A program made the translations under genes and the position numbers. This document shows positions 36,701 to 51,207 of a DNA stretch of 64,000 nt, in pieces. The stretch covers positions 124,001 to 188,000 of the forward strand of contig JBECUI020000029.1 in the NCBI GenBank assembly GCA_040954595.2, in the 5' to 3' direction. Numbering within the stretch: the stretch's first letter is position 1; the number at the start of each line of letters is the position of its first letter. The stretch is from Balanoglossus misakiensis. Its lineage: Eukaryota; Hemichordata. Below the pieces are notes generated by a model. It worked only from the letters and a program-made list of their open reading frames with translations. It was not told where the DNA came from and ran no database searches.

Positions 36701-39700
36701 TAATGGAAATGGAGAAAGTACCTTATATTTTCTGTAAAATAGACATTTAATTGGCAAGCCGTCCTGCATCAATTATTAATTGTGTACATGCACTAAAGCG
36801 CCCTCACTGCTGGGTGTGTTGTATGGTCTTTAACCCTGTTTCAAATTAGAGTACTTTCTGCAATTTCAAGACAGATCTTACGTGCCATTGGAGAGCTCCA
36901 TTGACTGGTCATTCATACTGTTTTCATTCATTCATTGCGGCATCAATATATTTTATCTATTCTAGCCAAAGAGCTTGGCACCTGTTGAAATGAACTCATC
37001 TGCTGTGGGCCAGTTTATTGGTGGCAGTTGAGCTGAGGAGAGCACCTTCCTTCCCGGCACGCCACCAAGTAAAGTTCCACGCCGCCCACCACAGATGCCA
37101 GCATTCATTCATGCGAGTGAGTGTAATTGCAAATTTGCCTATTCTAGATTCTTACGTGCCATTGGAGAGCTCCATTGACTGGTCATTCATACTGTTTTCA
37201 TTCATTCATTGCGGCATCAATATATTTTATCTATTCTAGCCAAAGAGCTTGGCACCTGTTGAAATGAACTCATCTGCTGTGGGCCAGTTTATTGGTGGCA
37301 GTTGAGCTGAGGAGAGCACCTTCCTTCCCGGCACGCCACCAAGTAAAGTTCCACGCCGCCCACCACAGATGCCAGCATTCATTCATGCGAGTGAGTGTAA
37401 TTGCAAATTTGCCTATTCTAGAATCTTACGTGCCATTGGAGAGCTCCATTGACTGGTCATTCATACTGTTTTCATTCATTCATTGCGGCATCAATATATT
37501 TTATCTATTCTAGCCAAAGAGCTTGGCACCTGTTGAAATGAACTCATCTGCTGTGGGCCAGTTTATTGGTGGCAGTTGAGCTGAGGAGAGCACCTTCCTT
37601 CCCGGCACGCCACCAAGTAAAGTTCCACGCCGCCCACCACAGATGCCAGCATTCATTCATGCGAGTGAGTGTAATTGCAAATTTGCCTATTCTAGATCTG
37701 TAATGGAAATGGAGAAAGTACCTTATATTTTCTGTAAAATAGACATTTAATTGGCAAGCCGTCCTGCATCAATTATTAATTGTGTACATGCACTAAAGCG
37801 CCCTCACTGCTGGGTGTGTTGTATGGTCTTTAACCCTGTTTCAAATTAGAGTACTTTCTGCAATTTCAAGACAGATCTTACGTGCCATTGGAGAGCTCCA
37901 TTGACTGGTCATTCATACTGTTTTCATTCATTCATTGCGGCATCAATATATTTTATCTATTCTAGCCAAAGAGCTTGGCACCTGTTGAAATGAACTCATC
38001 TGCTGTGGGCCAGTTTATTGGTGGCAGTTGAGCTGAGGAGAGCACCTTCCTTCCCGGCACGCCACCAAGTAAAGTTCCACGCCGCCCACCACAGATGCCA
38101 GCATTCATTCATGCGAGTGAGTGTAATTGCAAATTTGCCTATTCTAGATCTGTAATGGAAATGGAGAAAGTACCTTATATTTTCTGTAAAATAGACATTT
38201 AATTGGCAAGCCGTCCTGCATCAATTATTAATTGTGTACATGCACTAAAGCGCCCTCACTGCTGGGTGTGTTGTATGGTCTTTAACCCTGTTTCAAATTA
38301 GAGTACTTTCTGCAATTTCAAGACAGATCTTACGTGCCATTGGAGAGCTCCATTGACTGGTCATTCATACTGTTTTCATTCATTCATTGCGGCATCAATA
38401 TATTTTATCTATTCTAGCCAAAGAGCTTGGCACCTGTTGAAATGAACTCATCTGCTGTGGGCCAGTTTATTGGTGGCAGTTGAGCTGAGGAGAGCACCTT
38501 CCTTCCCGGCACGCCACCAAGTAAAGTTCCACGCCGCCCACCACAGATGCCAGCATTCATTCATGCGAGTGAGTGTAATTGCAAATTTGCCTATTCTAGA
38601 TCTGTAATGGAAATGGAGAAAGTACCTTATATTTTCTGTAAAATAGACATTTAATTGGCAAGCCGTCCTGCATCAATTATTAATTGTGTACATGCACTAA
38701 AGCGCCCTCACTGCTGGGTGTGTTGTATGGTCTTTAACCCTGTTTCAAATTAGAGTACTTTCTGCAATTTCAAGACAGATCTTACGTGCCATTGGAGAGC
38801 TCCATTGACTGGTCATTCATACTGTTTTCATTCATTCATTGCGGCATCAATATATTTTATCTATTCTAGCCAAAGAGCTTGGCACCTGTTGAAATGAACT
38901 CATCTGCTGTGGGCCAGTTTATTGGTGGCAGTTGAGCTGAGGAGAGCACCTTCCTTCCCGGCACGCCACCAAGTAAAGTTCCACGCCGCCCACCACAGAT
39001 GCCAGCATTCATTCATGCGAGTGAGTGTAATTGCAAATTTGCCTATTCTAGATCTGTAATGGAAATGGAGAAAGTACCTTATATTTTCTGTAAAATAGAC
39101 ATTTAATTGGCAAGCCGTCCTGCATCAATTATTAATTGTGTACATGCACTAAAGCGCCCTCACTGCTGGGTGTGTTGTATGGTCTTTAACCCTGTTTCAA
39201 ATTAGAGTACTTTCTGCAATTTCAAGACAGATCTTACGTGCCATTGGAGAGCTCCATTGACTGGTCATTCATACTGTTTTCATTCATTCATTGCGGCATC
39301 AATATATTTTATCTATTCTAGCCAAAGAGCTTGGCACCTGTTGAAATGAACTCATCTGCTGTGGGCCAGTTTATTGGTGGCAGTTGAGCTGAGGAGAGCA
39401 CCTTCCTTCCCGGCACGCCACCAAGTAAAGTTCCACGCCGCCCACCACAGATGCCAGCATTCATTCATGCGAGTGAGTGTAATTGCAAATTTGCCTATTC
39501 TAGATCTGTAATGGAAATGGAGAAAGTACCTTATATTTTCTGTAAAATAGACATTTAATTGGCAAGCCGTCCTGCATCAATTATTAATTGTGTACATGCA
39601 CTAAAGCGCCCTCACTGCTGGGTGTGTTGTATGGTCTTTAACCCTGTTTCAAATTAGAGTACTTTCTGCAATTTCAAGACAGATCTTACGTGCCATTGGA

Positions 39701-42700
39701 GAGCTCCATTGACTGGTCATTCATACTGTTTTCATTCATTCATTGCGGCATCAATATATTTTATCTATTCTAGCCAAAGAGCTTGGCACCTGTTGAAATG
39801 AACTCATCTGCTGTGGGCCAGTTTATTGGTGGCAGTTGAGCTGAGGAGAGCACCTTCCTTCCCGGCACGCCACCAAGTAAAGTTCCACGCCGCCCACCAC
39901 AGATGCCAGCATTCATTCATGCGAGTGAGTGTAATTGCAAATTTGCCTATTCTAGATCTGTAATGGAAATGGAGAAAGTACCTTATATTTTCTGTAAAAT
40001 AGACATTTAATTGGCAAGCCGTCCTGCATCAATTATTAATTGTGTACATGCACTAAAGCGCCCTCACTGCTGGGTGTGTTGTATGGTCTTTAACCCTGTT
40101 TCAAATTAGAGTACTTTCTGCAATTTCAAGACAGATCTTACGTGCCATTGGAGAGCTCCATTGACTGGTCATTCATACTGTTTTCATTCATTCATTGCGG
40201 CATCAATATATTTTATCTATTCTAGCCAAAGAGCTTGGCACCTGTTGAAATGAACTCATCTGCTGTGGGCCAGTTTATTGGTGGCAGTTGAGCTGAGGAG
40301 AGCACCTTCTTTCCCGGCACGCCACCAAGTAAAGTTCCACGCCGCCCACCACAGATGCCAGCATTCATTCATGCGAGTGAGTGTAATTGCAAATTTGCCT
40401 ATTTACGTGCCATTGGAGAGCTCCATTGACTGGTCATTCATACTGTTTTCATTCATTCATTGCGGCATCAATATATTTTATCTATTCTAGCCAAAGAGCT
40501 TGGCACCTGTTGAAATGAACTCATCTGCTGTGGGCCAGTTTATTGGTGGCAGTTGAGCTGAGGAGAGCACCTTCCTTCCCGGCACGCCACCAAGTAAAGT
40601 TCCACGCCGCCCACCACAGATGCCAGCATTCATTCATGCGAGTGAGTGTAATTGCAAATTTGCCTATTCTAGATCTGTAATGGAAATGGAGAAAGTACCT
40701 TATATTTTCTGTAAAATAGACATTTAATTGGCAAGCCGTCCTGCATCAATTATTAATTGTGTACATGCACTAAAGCGCCCTCACTGCTGGGTGTGTTGTA
40801 TGGTCTTTAACCCTGTTTCAAATTAGAGTACTTTCTGCAATTTCAAGACAGATCTTACGTGCCATTGGAGAGCTCCATTGACTGGTCATTCATACTGTTT
40901 TCATTCATTCATTGCGGCATCAATATATTTTATCTATTCTAGCCAAAGAGCTTGGCACCTGTTGAAATGAACTCATCTGCTGTGGGCCAGTTTATTGGTG
41001 GCAGTTGAGCTGAGGAGAGCACCTTCCTTCCCGGCACGCCACCAAGTAAAGTTCCACGCCGCCCACCACAGATGCCAGCATTCATTCATGCGAGTGAGTG
41101 TAATTGCAAATTTGCCTATTCTAGAATTCTTACGTGCCATTGGAGAGCTCCATTGACTGGTCATTCATACTGTTTTCATTCATTCATTGCGGCATCAATA
41201 TATTTTATCTATTCTAGCCAAAGAGCTTGGCACCTGTTGAAATGAACTCATCTGCTGTGGGCCAGTTTATTGGTGGCAGTTGAGCTGAGGAGAGCACCTT
41301 CCTTCCCGGCACGCCACCAAGTAAAGTTCCACGCCGCCCACCACAGATGCCAGCATTCATTCATGCGAGTGAGTGTAATTGCAAATTTGCCTATTCTAGA
41401 TCTGTAATGGAAATGGAGAAAGTACCTTATATTTTCTGTAAAATAGACATTTAATTGGCAAGCCGTCCTGCATCAATTATTAATTGTGTACATGCACTAA
41501 AGCGCCCTCACTGCTGGGTGTGTTGTATGGTCTTTAACCCTGTTTCAAATTAGAGTACTTTCTGCAATTTCAAGACAGATCTTACGTGCCATTGGAGAGC
41601 TCCATTGACTGGTCATTCATACTGTTTTCATTCATTCATTGCGGCATCAATATATTTTATCTATTCTAGCCAAAGAGCTTGGCACCTGTTGAAATGAACT
41701 CATCTGCTGTGGGCCAGTTTATTGGTGGCAGTTGAGCTGAGGAGAGCACCTTCTTTCCCGGCACGCCACCAAGTAAAGTTCCACGCCGCCCACCACAGAT
41801 GCCAGCATTCATTCATGCGAGTGAGTGTAATTGCAAATTTGCCTATTCTAGAATCTTACGTGCCATTGGAGAGCTCCATTGACTGGTCATTCATACTGTT
41901 TTCATTCATTCATTGCGGCATCAATATATTTTATCTATTCTAGCCAAAGAGCTTGGCACCTGTTGAAATGAACTCATCTGCTGTGGGCCAGTTTATTGGT
42001 GGCAGTTGAGCTGAGGAGAGCACCTTCTTTCCCGGCACGCCACCAAGTAAAGTTCCACGCCGCCCACCACAGATGCCAGCATTCATTCATGCGAGTGAGT
42101 GTAATTGCAAATTTGCCTATTTACGTGCCATTGGAGAGCTCCATTGACTGGTCATTCATACTGTTTTCATTCATTCATTGCGGCATCAATATATTTTATC
42201 TATTCTAGCCAAAGAGCTTGGCACCTGTTGAAATGAACTCATCTGCTGTGGGCCAGTTTATTGGTGGCAGTTGAGCTGAGGAGAGCACCTTCCTTCCCGG
42301 CACGCCACCAAGTAAAGTTCCACGCCGCCCACCACAGATGCCAGCATTCATTCATGCGAGTGAGTGTAATTGCAAATTTGCCTATTCTAGATCTGTAATG
42401 GAAATGGAGAAAGTACCTTATATTTTCTGTAAAATAGACATTTAATTGGCAAGCCGTCCTGCATCAATTATTAATTGTGTACATGCACTAAAGCGCCCTC
42501 ACTGCTGGGTGTGTTGTATGGTCTTTAACCCTGTTTCAAATTAGAGTACTTTCTGCAATTTCAAGACAGATCTTACGTGCCATTGGAGAGCTCCATTGAC
42601 TGGTCATTCATACTGTTTTCATTCATTCATTGCGGCATCAATATATTTTATCTATTCTAGCCAAAGAGCTTGGCACCTGTTGAAATGAACTCATCTGCTG

Positions 42701-45700
42701 TGGGCCAGTTTATTGGTGGCAGTTGAGCTGAGGAGAGCACCTTCTTTCCCGGCACGCCACCAAGTAAAGTTCCACGCCGCCCACCACAGATGCCAGCATT
42801 CATTCATGCGAGTGAGTGTAATTGCAAATTTGCCTATTCTAGAATCTTACGTGCCATTGGAGAGCTCCATTGACTGGTCATTCATACTGTTTTCATTCAT
42901 TCATTGCGGCATCAATATATTTTATCTATTCTAGCCAAAGAGCTTGGCACCTGTTGAAATGAACTCATCTGCTGTGGGCCAGTTTATTGGTGGCAGTTGA
43001 GCTGAGGAGAGCACCTTCTTTCCCGGCACGCCACCAAGTAAAGTTCCACGCCGCCCACCACAGATGCCAGCATTCATTCATGCGAGTGAGTGTAATTGCA
43101 AATTTGCCTATTCTAGAATCTTACGTGCCATTGGAGAGCTCCATTGACTGGTCATTCATACTGTTTTCATTCATTCATTGCGGCATCAATATATTTTATC
43201 TATTCTAGCCAAAGAGCTTGGCACCTGTTGAAATGAACTCATCTGCTGTGGGCCAGTTTATTGGTGGCAGTTGAGCTGAGGAGAGCACCTTCCTTCCCGG
43301 CACGCCACCAAGTAAAGTTCCACGCCGCCCACCACAGATGCCAGCATTCATTCATGCGAGTGAGTGTAATTGCAAATTTGCCTATTCTAGAATCTTACGT
43401 GCCATTGGAGAGCTCCATTGACTGGTCATTCATACTGTTTTCATTCATTCATTGCGGCATCAATATATTTTATCTATTCTAGCCAAAGAGCTTGGCACCT
43501 GTTGAAATGAACTCATCTGCTGTGGGCCAGTTTATTGGTGGCAGTTGAGCTGAGGAGAGCACCTTCCTTCCCGGCACGCCACCAAGTAAAGTTCCACGCC
43601 GCCCACCACAGATGCCAGCATTCATTCATGCGAGTGAGTGTAATTGCAAATTTGCCTATTCTAGAATCTTACGTGCCATTGGAGAGCTCCATTGACTGGT
43701 CATTCATACTGTTTTCATTCATTCATTGCGGCATCAATATATTTTATCTATTCTAGCCGAAGAGCTTGGCACCTGTTGAAATGAACTCATCTGCTGTGGG
43801 CCAGTTTATTGGTGGCAGTTGAGCTGAGGAGAGCACCTTCCTTCCCGGCACGCCACCAAGTAAAGTTCCACGCCGCCCACCACAGATGCCAGCATTCATT
43901 CATGCGAGTGAGTGTAATTGCAAATTTGCCTATTCTAGATCTGTAATGGAAATGGAGAAAGTACCTTATATTTTCTGTAAAATAGACATTTAATTGGCAA
44001 GCCGTCCTGCATCAATTATTAATTGTGTACATGCACTAAAGCGCCCTCACTGCTGGGTGTGTTGTATGGTCTTTAACCCTGTTTCAAATTAGAGTACTTT
44101 CTGCAATTTCAAGACAGATCTTACGTGCCATTGGAGAGCTCCATTGACTGGTCATTCATACTGTTTTCATTCATTCATTGCGGCATCAATATATTTTATC
44201 TATTCTAGCCAAAGAGCTTGGCACCTGTTGAAATGAACTCATCTGCTGTGGGCCAGTTTATTGGTGGCAGTTGAGCTGAGGAGAGCACCTTCCTTCCCGG
44301 CACGCCACCAAGTAAAGTTCCACGCCGCCCACCACAGATGCCAGCATTCATTCATGCGAGTGAGTGTAATTGCAAATTTGCCTATTCTAGATTCTTACGT
44401 GCCATTGGAGAGCTCCATTGACTGGTCATTCATACTGTTTTCATTCATTCATTGCGGCATCAATATATTTTATCTATTCTAGCCAAAGAGCTTGGCACCT
44501 GTTGAAATGAACTCATCTGCTGTGGGCCAGTTTATTGGTGGCAGTTGAGCTGAGGAGAGCACCTTCCTTCCCGGCACGCCACCAAGTAAAGTTCCACGCC
44601 GCCCACCACAGATGCCAGCATTCATTCATGCGAGTGAGTGTAATTGCAAATTTGCCTATTCTAGAATCTTACGTGCCATTGGAGAGCTCCATTGACTGGT
44701 CATTCATACTGTTTTCATTCATTCATTGCGGCATCAATATATTTTATCTATTCTAGCCAAAGAGCTTGGCACCTGTTGAAATGAACTCATCTGCTGTGGG
44801 CCAGTTTATTGGTGGCAGTTGAGCTGAGGAGAGCACCTTCCTTCCCGGCACGCCACCAAGTAAAGTTCCACGCCGCCCACCACAGATGCCAGCATTCATT
44901 CATGCGAGTGAGTGTAATTGCAAATTTGCCTATTCTAGATCTGTAATGGAAATGGAGAAAGTACCTTATATTTTCTGTAAAATAGACATTTAATTGGCAA
45001 GCCGTCCTGCATCAATTATTAATTGTGTACATGCACTAAAGCGCCCTCACTGCTGGGTGTGTTGTATGGTCTTTAACCCTGTTTCAAATTAGAGTACTTT
45101 CTGCAATTTCAAGACAGATCTTACGTGCCATTGGAGAGCTCCATTGACTGGTCATTCATACTGTTTTCATTCATTCATTGCGGCATCAATATATTTTATC
45201 TATTCTAGCCAAAGAGCTTGGCACCTGTTGAAATGAACTCATCTGCTGTGGGCCAGTTTATTGGTGGCAGTTGAGCTGAGGAGAGCACCTTCCTTCCCGG
45301 CACGCCACCAAGTAAAGTTCCACGCCGCCCACCACAGATGCCAGCATTCATTCATGCGAGTGAGTGTAATTGCAAATTTGCCTATTCTAGATCTGTAATG
45401 GAAATGGAGAAAGTACCTTATATTTTCTGTAAAATAGACATTTAATTGGCAAGCCGTCCTGCATCAATTATTAATTGTGTACATGCACTAAAGCGCCCTC
45501 ACTGCTGGGTGTGTTGTATGGTCTTTAACCCTGTTTCAAATTAGAGTACTTTCTGCAATTTCAAGACAGATCTTACGTGCCATTGGAGAGCTCCATTGAC
45601 TGGTCATTCATACTGTTTTCATTCATTCATTGCGGCATCAATATATTTTATCTATTCTAGCCAAAGAGCTTGGCACCTGTTGAAATGAACTCATCTGCTG

Positions 45701-48362
45701 TGGGCCAGTTTATTGGTGGCAGTTGAGCTGAGGAGAGCACCTTCCTTCCCGGCACGCCACCAAGTAAAGTTCCACGCCGCCCACCACAGATGCCAGCATT
45801 CATTCATGCGAGTGAGTGTAATTGCAAATTTGCCTATTCTAGATCTGTAATGGAAATGGAGAAAGTACCTTATATTTTCTGTAAAATAGACATTTAATTG
45901 GCAAGCCGTCCTGCATCAATTATTAATTGTGTACATGCACTAAAGCGCCCTCACTGCTGGGTGTGTTGTATGGTCTTTAACCCTGTTTCAAATTAGAGTA
46001 CTTTCTGCAATTTCAAGACAGATCTTACGTGCCATTGGAGAGCTCCATTGACTGGTCATTCATACTGTTTTCATTCATTCATTGCGGCATCAATATATTT
46101 TATCTATTCTAGCCAAAGAGCTTGGCACCTGTTGAAATGAACTCATCTGCTGTGGGCCAGTTTATTGGTGGCAGTTGAGCTGAGGAGAGCACCTTCCTTC
46201 CCGGCACGCCACCAAGTAAAGTTCCACGCCGCCCACCACAGATGCCAGCATTCATTCATGCGAGTGAGTGTAATTGCAAATTTGCCTATTCTAGATCTGT
46301 AATGGAAATGGAGAAAGTACCTTATATTTTCTGTAAAATAGACATTTAATTGGCAAGCCGTCCTGCATCAATTATGAATTGTGTACATGCACTAAAGCGC
46401 CCTCACTGCTGGGTGTGTTGTATGGTCTTTAACCCTGTTTCAAATTAGAGTACTTTCTGCAATTTCAAGACAGATCTTACGTGCCATTGGAGAGCTCCAT
46501 TGACTGGTCATTCATACTGTTTTCATTCATTCATTGCGGCATCAATATATTTTATCTATTCTAGCCAAAGAGCTTGGCACCTGTTGAAATGAACTCATCT
46601 GCTGTGGGCCAGTTTATTGGTGGCAGTTGAGCTGAGAAGAGCACCTTCCTTCCCGGCACGCCACCAAGTAAAGTTCCACGCCGCCCACCACAGATGCCAG
46701 CATTCATTCATGCGAGTGAGTGTAATTGCAAATTTGCCTATTCTAGATCTGTAATGGAAATGGAGAAAGTACCTTATATTTTCTGTAAAATAGACATTTA
46801 ATTGGCAAGCCGTCCTGCATCAATTATGAATTGTGTACATGCACTAAAGCGCCCTCACTGCTGGGTGTGTTGTATGGTCTTTAACCCTGTTTCAAATTAG
46901 AGTACTTTCTGCAATTTCAAGACAGATCTTACGTGCCATTGGAGAGCTCCATTGACTGGTCATTCATACTGTTTTCATTCATTCATTGCGGCATCAATAT
47001 ATTTTATCTATTCTAGCCAAAGAGCTTGGCACCTGTTGAAATGAACTCATCTGCTGTGGGCCAGTTTATTGGTGGCAGTTGAGCTGAGCAGAGCACCTTC
47101 CTTCCCGGCACGCCACCAAGTAAAGTTCCACGCCGCCCACCACAGATGCCAGCATTCATTCATGCGAGTGAGTGTAATTGCAAATTTGCCTATTCTAGAT
47201 CTGTAATGGAAATGGAGAAAGTACCTTATATTTTCTGTAAAATAGACATTTAATTGGCAAGCCGTCCTGCATCAATTATGAATTGTGTACATGCACTAAA
47301 GCGCCCTCACTGCTGGGTGTGTTGTATGGTCTTTAACCCTGTTTCAAATTAGAGTACTTTCTGCAATTTCAAGACAGATCTTACGTGCCATTGGAGAGCT
47401 CCATTGACTGGTCATTCATACTGTTTTCATTCATTCATTGCGGCATCAATATATTTTATCTATTCTAGCCAAAGAGCTTGGCACCTGTTGAAATGAACTC
47501 ATCTGCTGTGGGCCAGTTTATTGGTGGCAGTTGAGCTGAGAAGAGCACCTTCCTTCCCGGCACGCCACCAAGTAAAGTTCCACGCCGCCCACCACAGATG
47601 CCAGCATTCATTCATGCGAGTGAGTGTAATTGCAAATTTGCCTATTCTAGATCTGTAATGGAAATGGAGAAAGTACCTTATATTTTCTGTAAAATAGACA
47701 TTTAATTGGCAAGCCGTCCTGCATCAATTATGAATTGTGTACATGCACTAAAGCGCCCTCACTGCTGGGTGTGTTGTATGGTCTTTAACCCTGTTTCAAA
47801 TTAGAGTACTTTCTGCAATTTCAAGACAGATCTTACGTGCCATTGGAGAGCTCCATTGACTGGTCATTCATACTGTTTTCATTCATTCATTGCGGCATCA
47901 ATATATTTTATCTATTCTAGCCAAAGAGCTTGGCACCTGTTGAAATGAACTCATCTGCTGTGGGCCAGTTTATTGGTGGCAGTTGAGCTGAGGAGAGCAC
48001 CTTCCTTCCCGGCACGCCACCAAGTAAAGTTCCACGCCGCCCACCACAGATGCCAGCATTCATTCATGCGAGTGAGTGTAATTGCAAATTTGCCTATTCT
48101 AGATCTGTAATGGAAATGGAGAAAGTACCTTATATTTTCTGTAAAATAGACATTTAATTGGCAAGCCGTCCTGCATCAATTATTAATTGTGTACATGCAC
48201 TAAAGCGCCCTCACTGCTGGGTGTGTTGTATGGTCTTTAACCCTGTTTCAAATTAGAGTACTTTCTGCAATTTCAAGACAGATCTTACGTGCCATTGGAG
48301 AGCTCCATTGACTGGTCATTCATACTGTTTTCATTCATTCATTGCGGCATCAATATATTTTA

Positions 48363-48786
48363 CAGCCGAAATTATGAAAGGTCGCCGATTCAATATGTGA
48401 TCTAGACGTCCTGTGTGCACTGAACACACGATGTGTTTATCTAACACAAACAACAGAACCTCTCATAAAAGAGATGCGGTATCATTAGACTAATTACAGA
48501 TGGTAGTCTGGAAACACGCTCCCCCTCAGAGAGAGTTGTTTACTTGGGTACGATGTCAAAGTTTAATCTCAAAGTGTATACGCTTTATGTTGAGAGTGTA
48601 CCCAAGTAAACAACTCTCTCTGAGGGGGAGCGTGTTTCCAGACTACCATCTGTAATTAGTCTAATGATACCGCATCTCTTTTATGAGAGGTTCTGTTGTT
48701 TGTGTTAGATAAACACATCGTGTGTTCAGTGCACACAGGACGTCTAGATCACATATTGAATCGGCGACCTTTCATAATTTCGGCTG
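48363..48786. mobile_element. 424 bp foldback MITE with TA target duplication
   Basis: Arms 48363-48551 and 48598-48786 (189 bp each) read as perfect inverted complements around a 46 bp spacer. Ends are CAGCCGAAAT...ATTTCGGCTG. Flanking TA at 48361-48362 and 48787-48788 is single in uninterrupted monomers (TTTTATCTATTC), so it is a TA target duplication, as in Tc1/mariner-type elements. It has no coding capacity. It is absent from the matching place in array 1 (about 16754), so the insertion is recent. Confidence 0.93.
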
Positions 48787-48900
48787 TATCTATTCTAGCC
48801 AAAGAGCTTGGCACCTGTTGAAATGAACTCATCTGCTGTGGGCCAGTTTATTGGTGGCAGTTGAGCTGAGGAGAGCACCTTCCTTCCCGGCACGCCACCA

Positions 48901-49802
48901 AGTACAGTTCCACGTGCATTCCTGGCCCTGGTTTTATTTATGTTTACAGACAATATTGCATTTTTGTACAAGTATTTTAATCAACTATAAATTTTGAATG
49001 TGTCATTTACCTGAACCGGTCATGTTGACCAGAATGATACATTTCTGCCTTCACTCACCCTATAAATATGTGATTGAGACATAGGTCATTTGCATAAGCT
49101 AACATACCAGAAAGTAAGCATATCTGTTGTTTTCCCTGTGTCACTGCCATCAAAGTAAAAATTAGACGTTGTGTAGAGCAAACTCCAATTTTTTGTTCTC
49201 AATAAACATGGATGAATTACATAGAATGTGTTTGTTGTTTACAGTCTTTAAATGACACATTAGATTATGCACTTTACAAAACGTTTCTGAGAAACAAGTG
49301 ACTAACTAGTTTCTTTCCACTGTGGCCAACGTGGTTCACTGTTTGTGTCAGAATCTCTCTGTTTTGCAAGGATTTTGAAATCATAGTGGTGACATGCATA
49401 GTGAAAATCAGCTACTTTCAAATGTCCGTCATGTTCATGCTGTAATTGAATTTTCAAAGCTGGGCTGGCGTGTTTTTTCTTATTTACATAAGTATCACAC
49501 TTTATACATGTATCTTCATGGGGTTTTTTGAGTCCCGTATTTAGGTCCTCTCTCACAATTTTACGAAATATCGTATAACTGACAGTTGTTCTTCCCAGAA
49601 GAGATTGGTTGGTTATGAACTCTCGGTGTAACTGCGATATACTGTGGGCCGGCGCCAGGTACGGTTTAAATCGAGGATTCCTGCAGTAGTGAGATTCTAC
49701 AATTCTGTGCCTGCGTACGTGTTCAGTGATATCAGTCAGCAAATTTGGATTGAGTTTCCGACGATGCCCTTTGTGTCGGCCCCTTGCATCTGGCATCAGA
49801 CC
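48901..49802. repeat. Left member of 902 bp tandem duplication, copy 2
   Basis: Same duplication as in copy 1; the partner is 49803-50704. The satellite edge here reads AGTACAGTTCC instead of AGTAAAGTTCC. Confidence 0.9.
49302..49796 (-). pseudogene. 5'-truncated duplicate of transposase N-half, copy 2
   Basis: Open for 164 codons and the same protein as the copy 1 fragment. It is part of the 902 bp duplication, which therefore predates the 32 kb duplication. Confidence 0.85.
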
Positions 49803-50203
49803 AGTAAAGTTCCATGTGCATTCCTGGCCCTGGTTTTATTTATGTTTACAGACAATATTGCATTTTTGTACAAGTATTTTAATCAACTATAAATTTTGAA
49901 TGTGTCATTTACCTGAACCGGTCATGTTGACCAGAATGATACATTTCTGCCTTCACTCACCCTATAAATATGTGATTGAGACATAGGTCATTTGCATAAG
50001 CTAACATACCAGAAAGTAAGCATATCTGATGTTTTCCCTGTGTCACTGCCATCAAAGTAAAAATTAGACGTTGTGTAGAGCAAACTCCAATTTTTTGTTC
50101 TCAATAAACATGGATGAATTACATAGAATGTGTTTGTTGTTTACAGTCTTTAAATGACACATTAGATTATGCACTTTACAAAACGTTTCTGAGAAACAAG
50201 TGA

Positions 50204-51160
50204 CTAACTAGTTTCTTTCCACTGTGGCCAACGTGGTTCACTGTTTGTGTCAGAATCTCTCTGTTTTGCAAGGATTTTGAAATCATAGTGGTGACATGCA
50301 TAGTGAAAATCAGCTACTTTCAAATGTCCGTCATGTTCATGCTGTAATTGAATTTTCAAAGCTGGGCTGGCGTGTTTTTTCTTATTTACATAAGTATCAC
50401 ACTTTATACATGTATCTTCATGGGGTTTTCTGAGTCCCGTATTTAGGTCCTCTCTCACAATTTTACGAAATATCGTATAACTGACAGTTGTTCTTCCCAG
50501 AAGAGATTGGTTGGTTATGAACTCTCGGTGTAACTGCGATATACTGTGGTCCGGCGCCAGGTACGGTTTAAATCGAGGATTCCTGCAGTAGTGAGATTCT
50601 ACAATTCTGTGCCTGCGTACGTGTTCAGTGATATCAGTCAGCAAATTTGGATTGAGTTTCCGACGATGCCCTTTGTGTCGGCCCCTTGCATCTGGCATCA
50701 GACCAGTTGAACAGTGCATCATTTTGCTTAGAACGGTTCTAGTCCGCCTCTCACTAATGCCAAATAATTTCAGGAATGCATTTTTGCAGACAGTAACCGT
50801 TTCACCGCCTTCATTCACCAGGTGATAACGAACCGATTTCTTGTGTGACTTCATCTGCATATCCATCAGTTTGTAGAGCATCAAGTTCTGTTCATTATAC
50901 ACGCGACCATCAAAATATTTTCTCGTGGTGCCTAAAACATGCGTACTCCCAAGCTTCCGCAGACAATTCCCTTGAACGCAGGCGCATTCCAAGGAAAGAC
51001 TGTCAATATCTGGAAAAGGGCGATTTTTCCTTGGTTTTTGTCTCGGACACGTCTTTTTAGAATTCCTACGTGGCTTGTTGGCTCGAGCTGACAGTTCGGT
51101 TCTGCGTTGCTGCCACACAGGAATGGGTTCCCACGCATAAGCAACTCCCCGGCAGGCCAT
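50204..51160 (-). CDS. Transposase-like protein, N-terminal half, copy 2 (318 aa)
   Basis: Same gene as 18174-19130, starting at the ATG whose complement is 51158-51160 in the same Kozak context. The only protein difference I see is Leu for Met at residue 67, just after the CACVQGNC cluster (plus-strand base 50962 G versus 18932 T). One silent change lies at 50555 (C versus T at 18525). The frame is intact with all motifs (CACVQGNC, DARGRHKG, ESHYCR, DTCIKCD). A candidate AATAAA on the minus strand lies at 49835-49840. That both copies stay open fits recent duplication and does not by itself prove selection. Confidence 0.72.
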   Translation of the reverse strand: MACRGVAYAWEPIPVWQQRRTELSARANKPRRNSKKTCPRQKPRKNRPFPDIDSLSLECACVQGNCLRKLGSTHVLGTTRKYFDGRVYNEQNLMLYKLMDMQMKSHKKSVRYHLVNEGGETVTVCKNAFLKLFGISERRTRTVLSKMMHCSTGLMPDARGRHKGHRRKLNPNLLTDITEHVRRHRIVESHYCRNPRFKPYLAPDHSISQLHREFITNQSLLGRTTVSYTIFRKIVREDLNTGLRKPHEDTCIKCDTYVNKKKHASPALKIQLQHEHDGHLKVADFHYACHHYDFKILAKQRDSDTNSEPRWPQWKETS

Positions 51161-51207
51161 GGTCACAGCTGAAGTATTTGTTCAAGTACTGACTGACTAA
51201 ACGCGGC

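Larger units (their letters stand above)
25038..48914. repeat. Satellite array 2
   Basis: Starts within the 178 bp insert of a long monomer at AAGTACC and ends in the short-monomer part before module copy 2. Monomers begin at 25340, four 452 bp steps lead to 27148, then higher-order-repeat order follows. The order breaks at 31131-33752 (274, 265, 274, 452 x4, then 275) and resumes: 33752 to 40995 is one full 7243 bp period. From 44809 there are eight 452 bp monomers; several near 46371-47740 carry ATTATGAATT instead of ATTATTAATT. A foldback MITE interrupts the last full long monomer. Confidence 0.96.
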
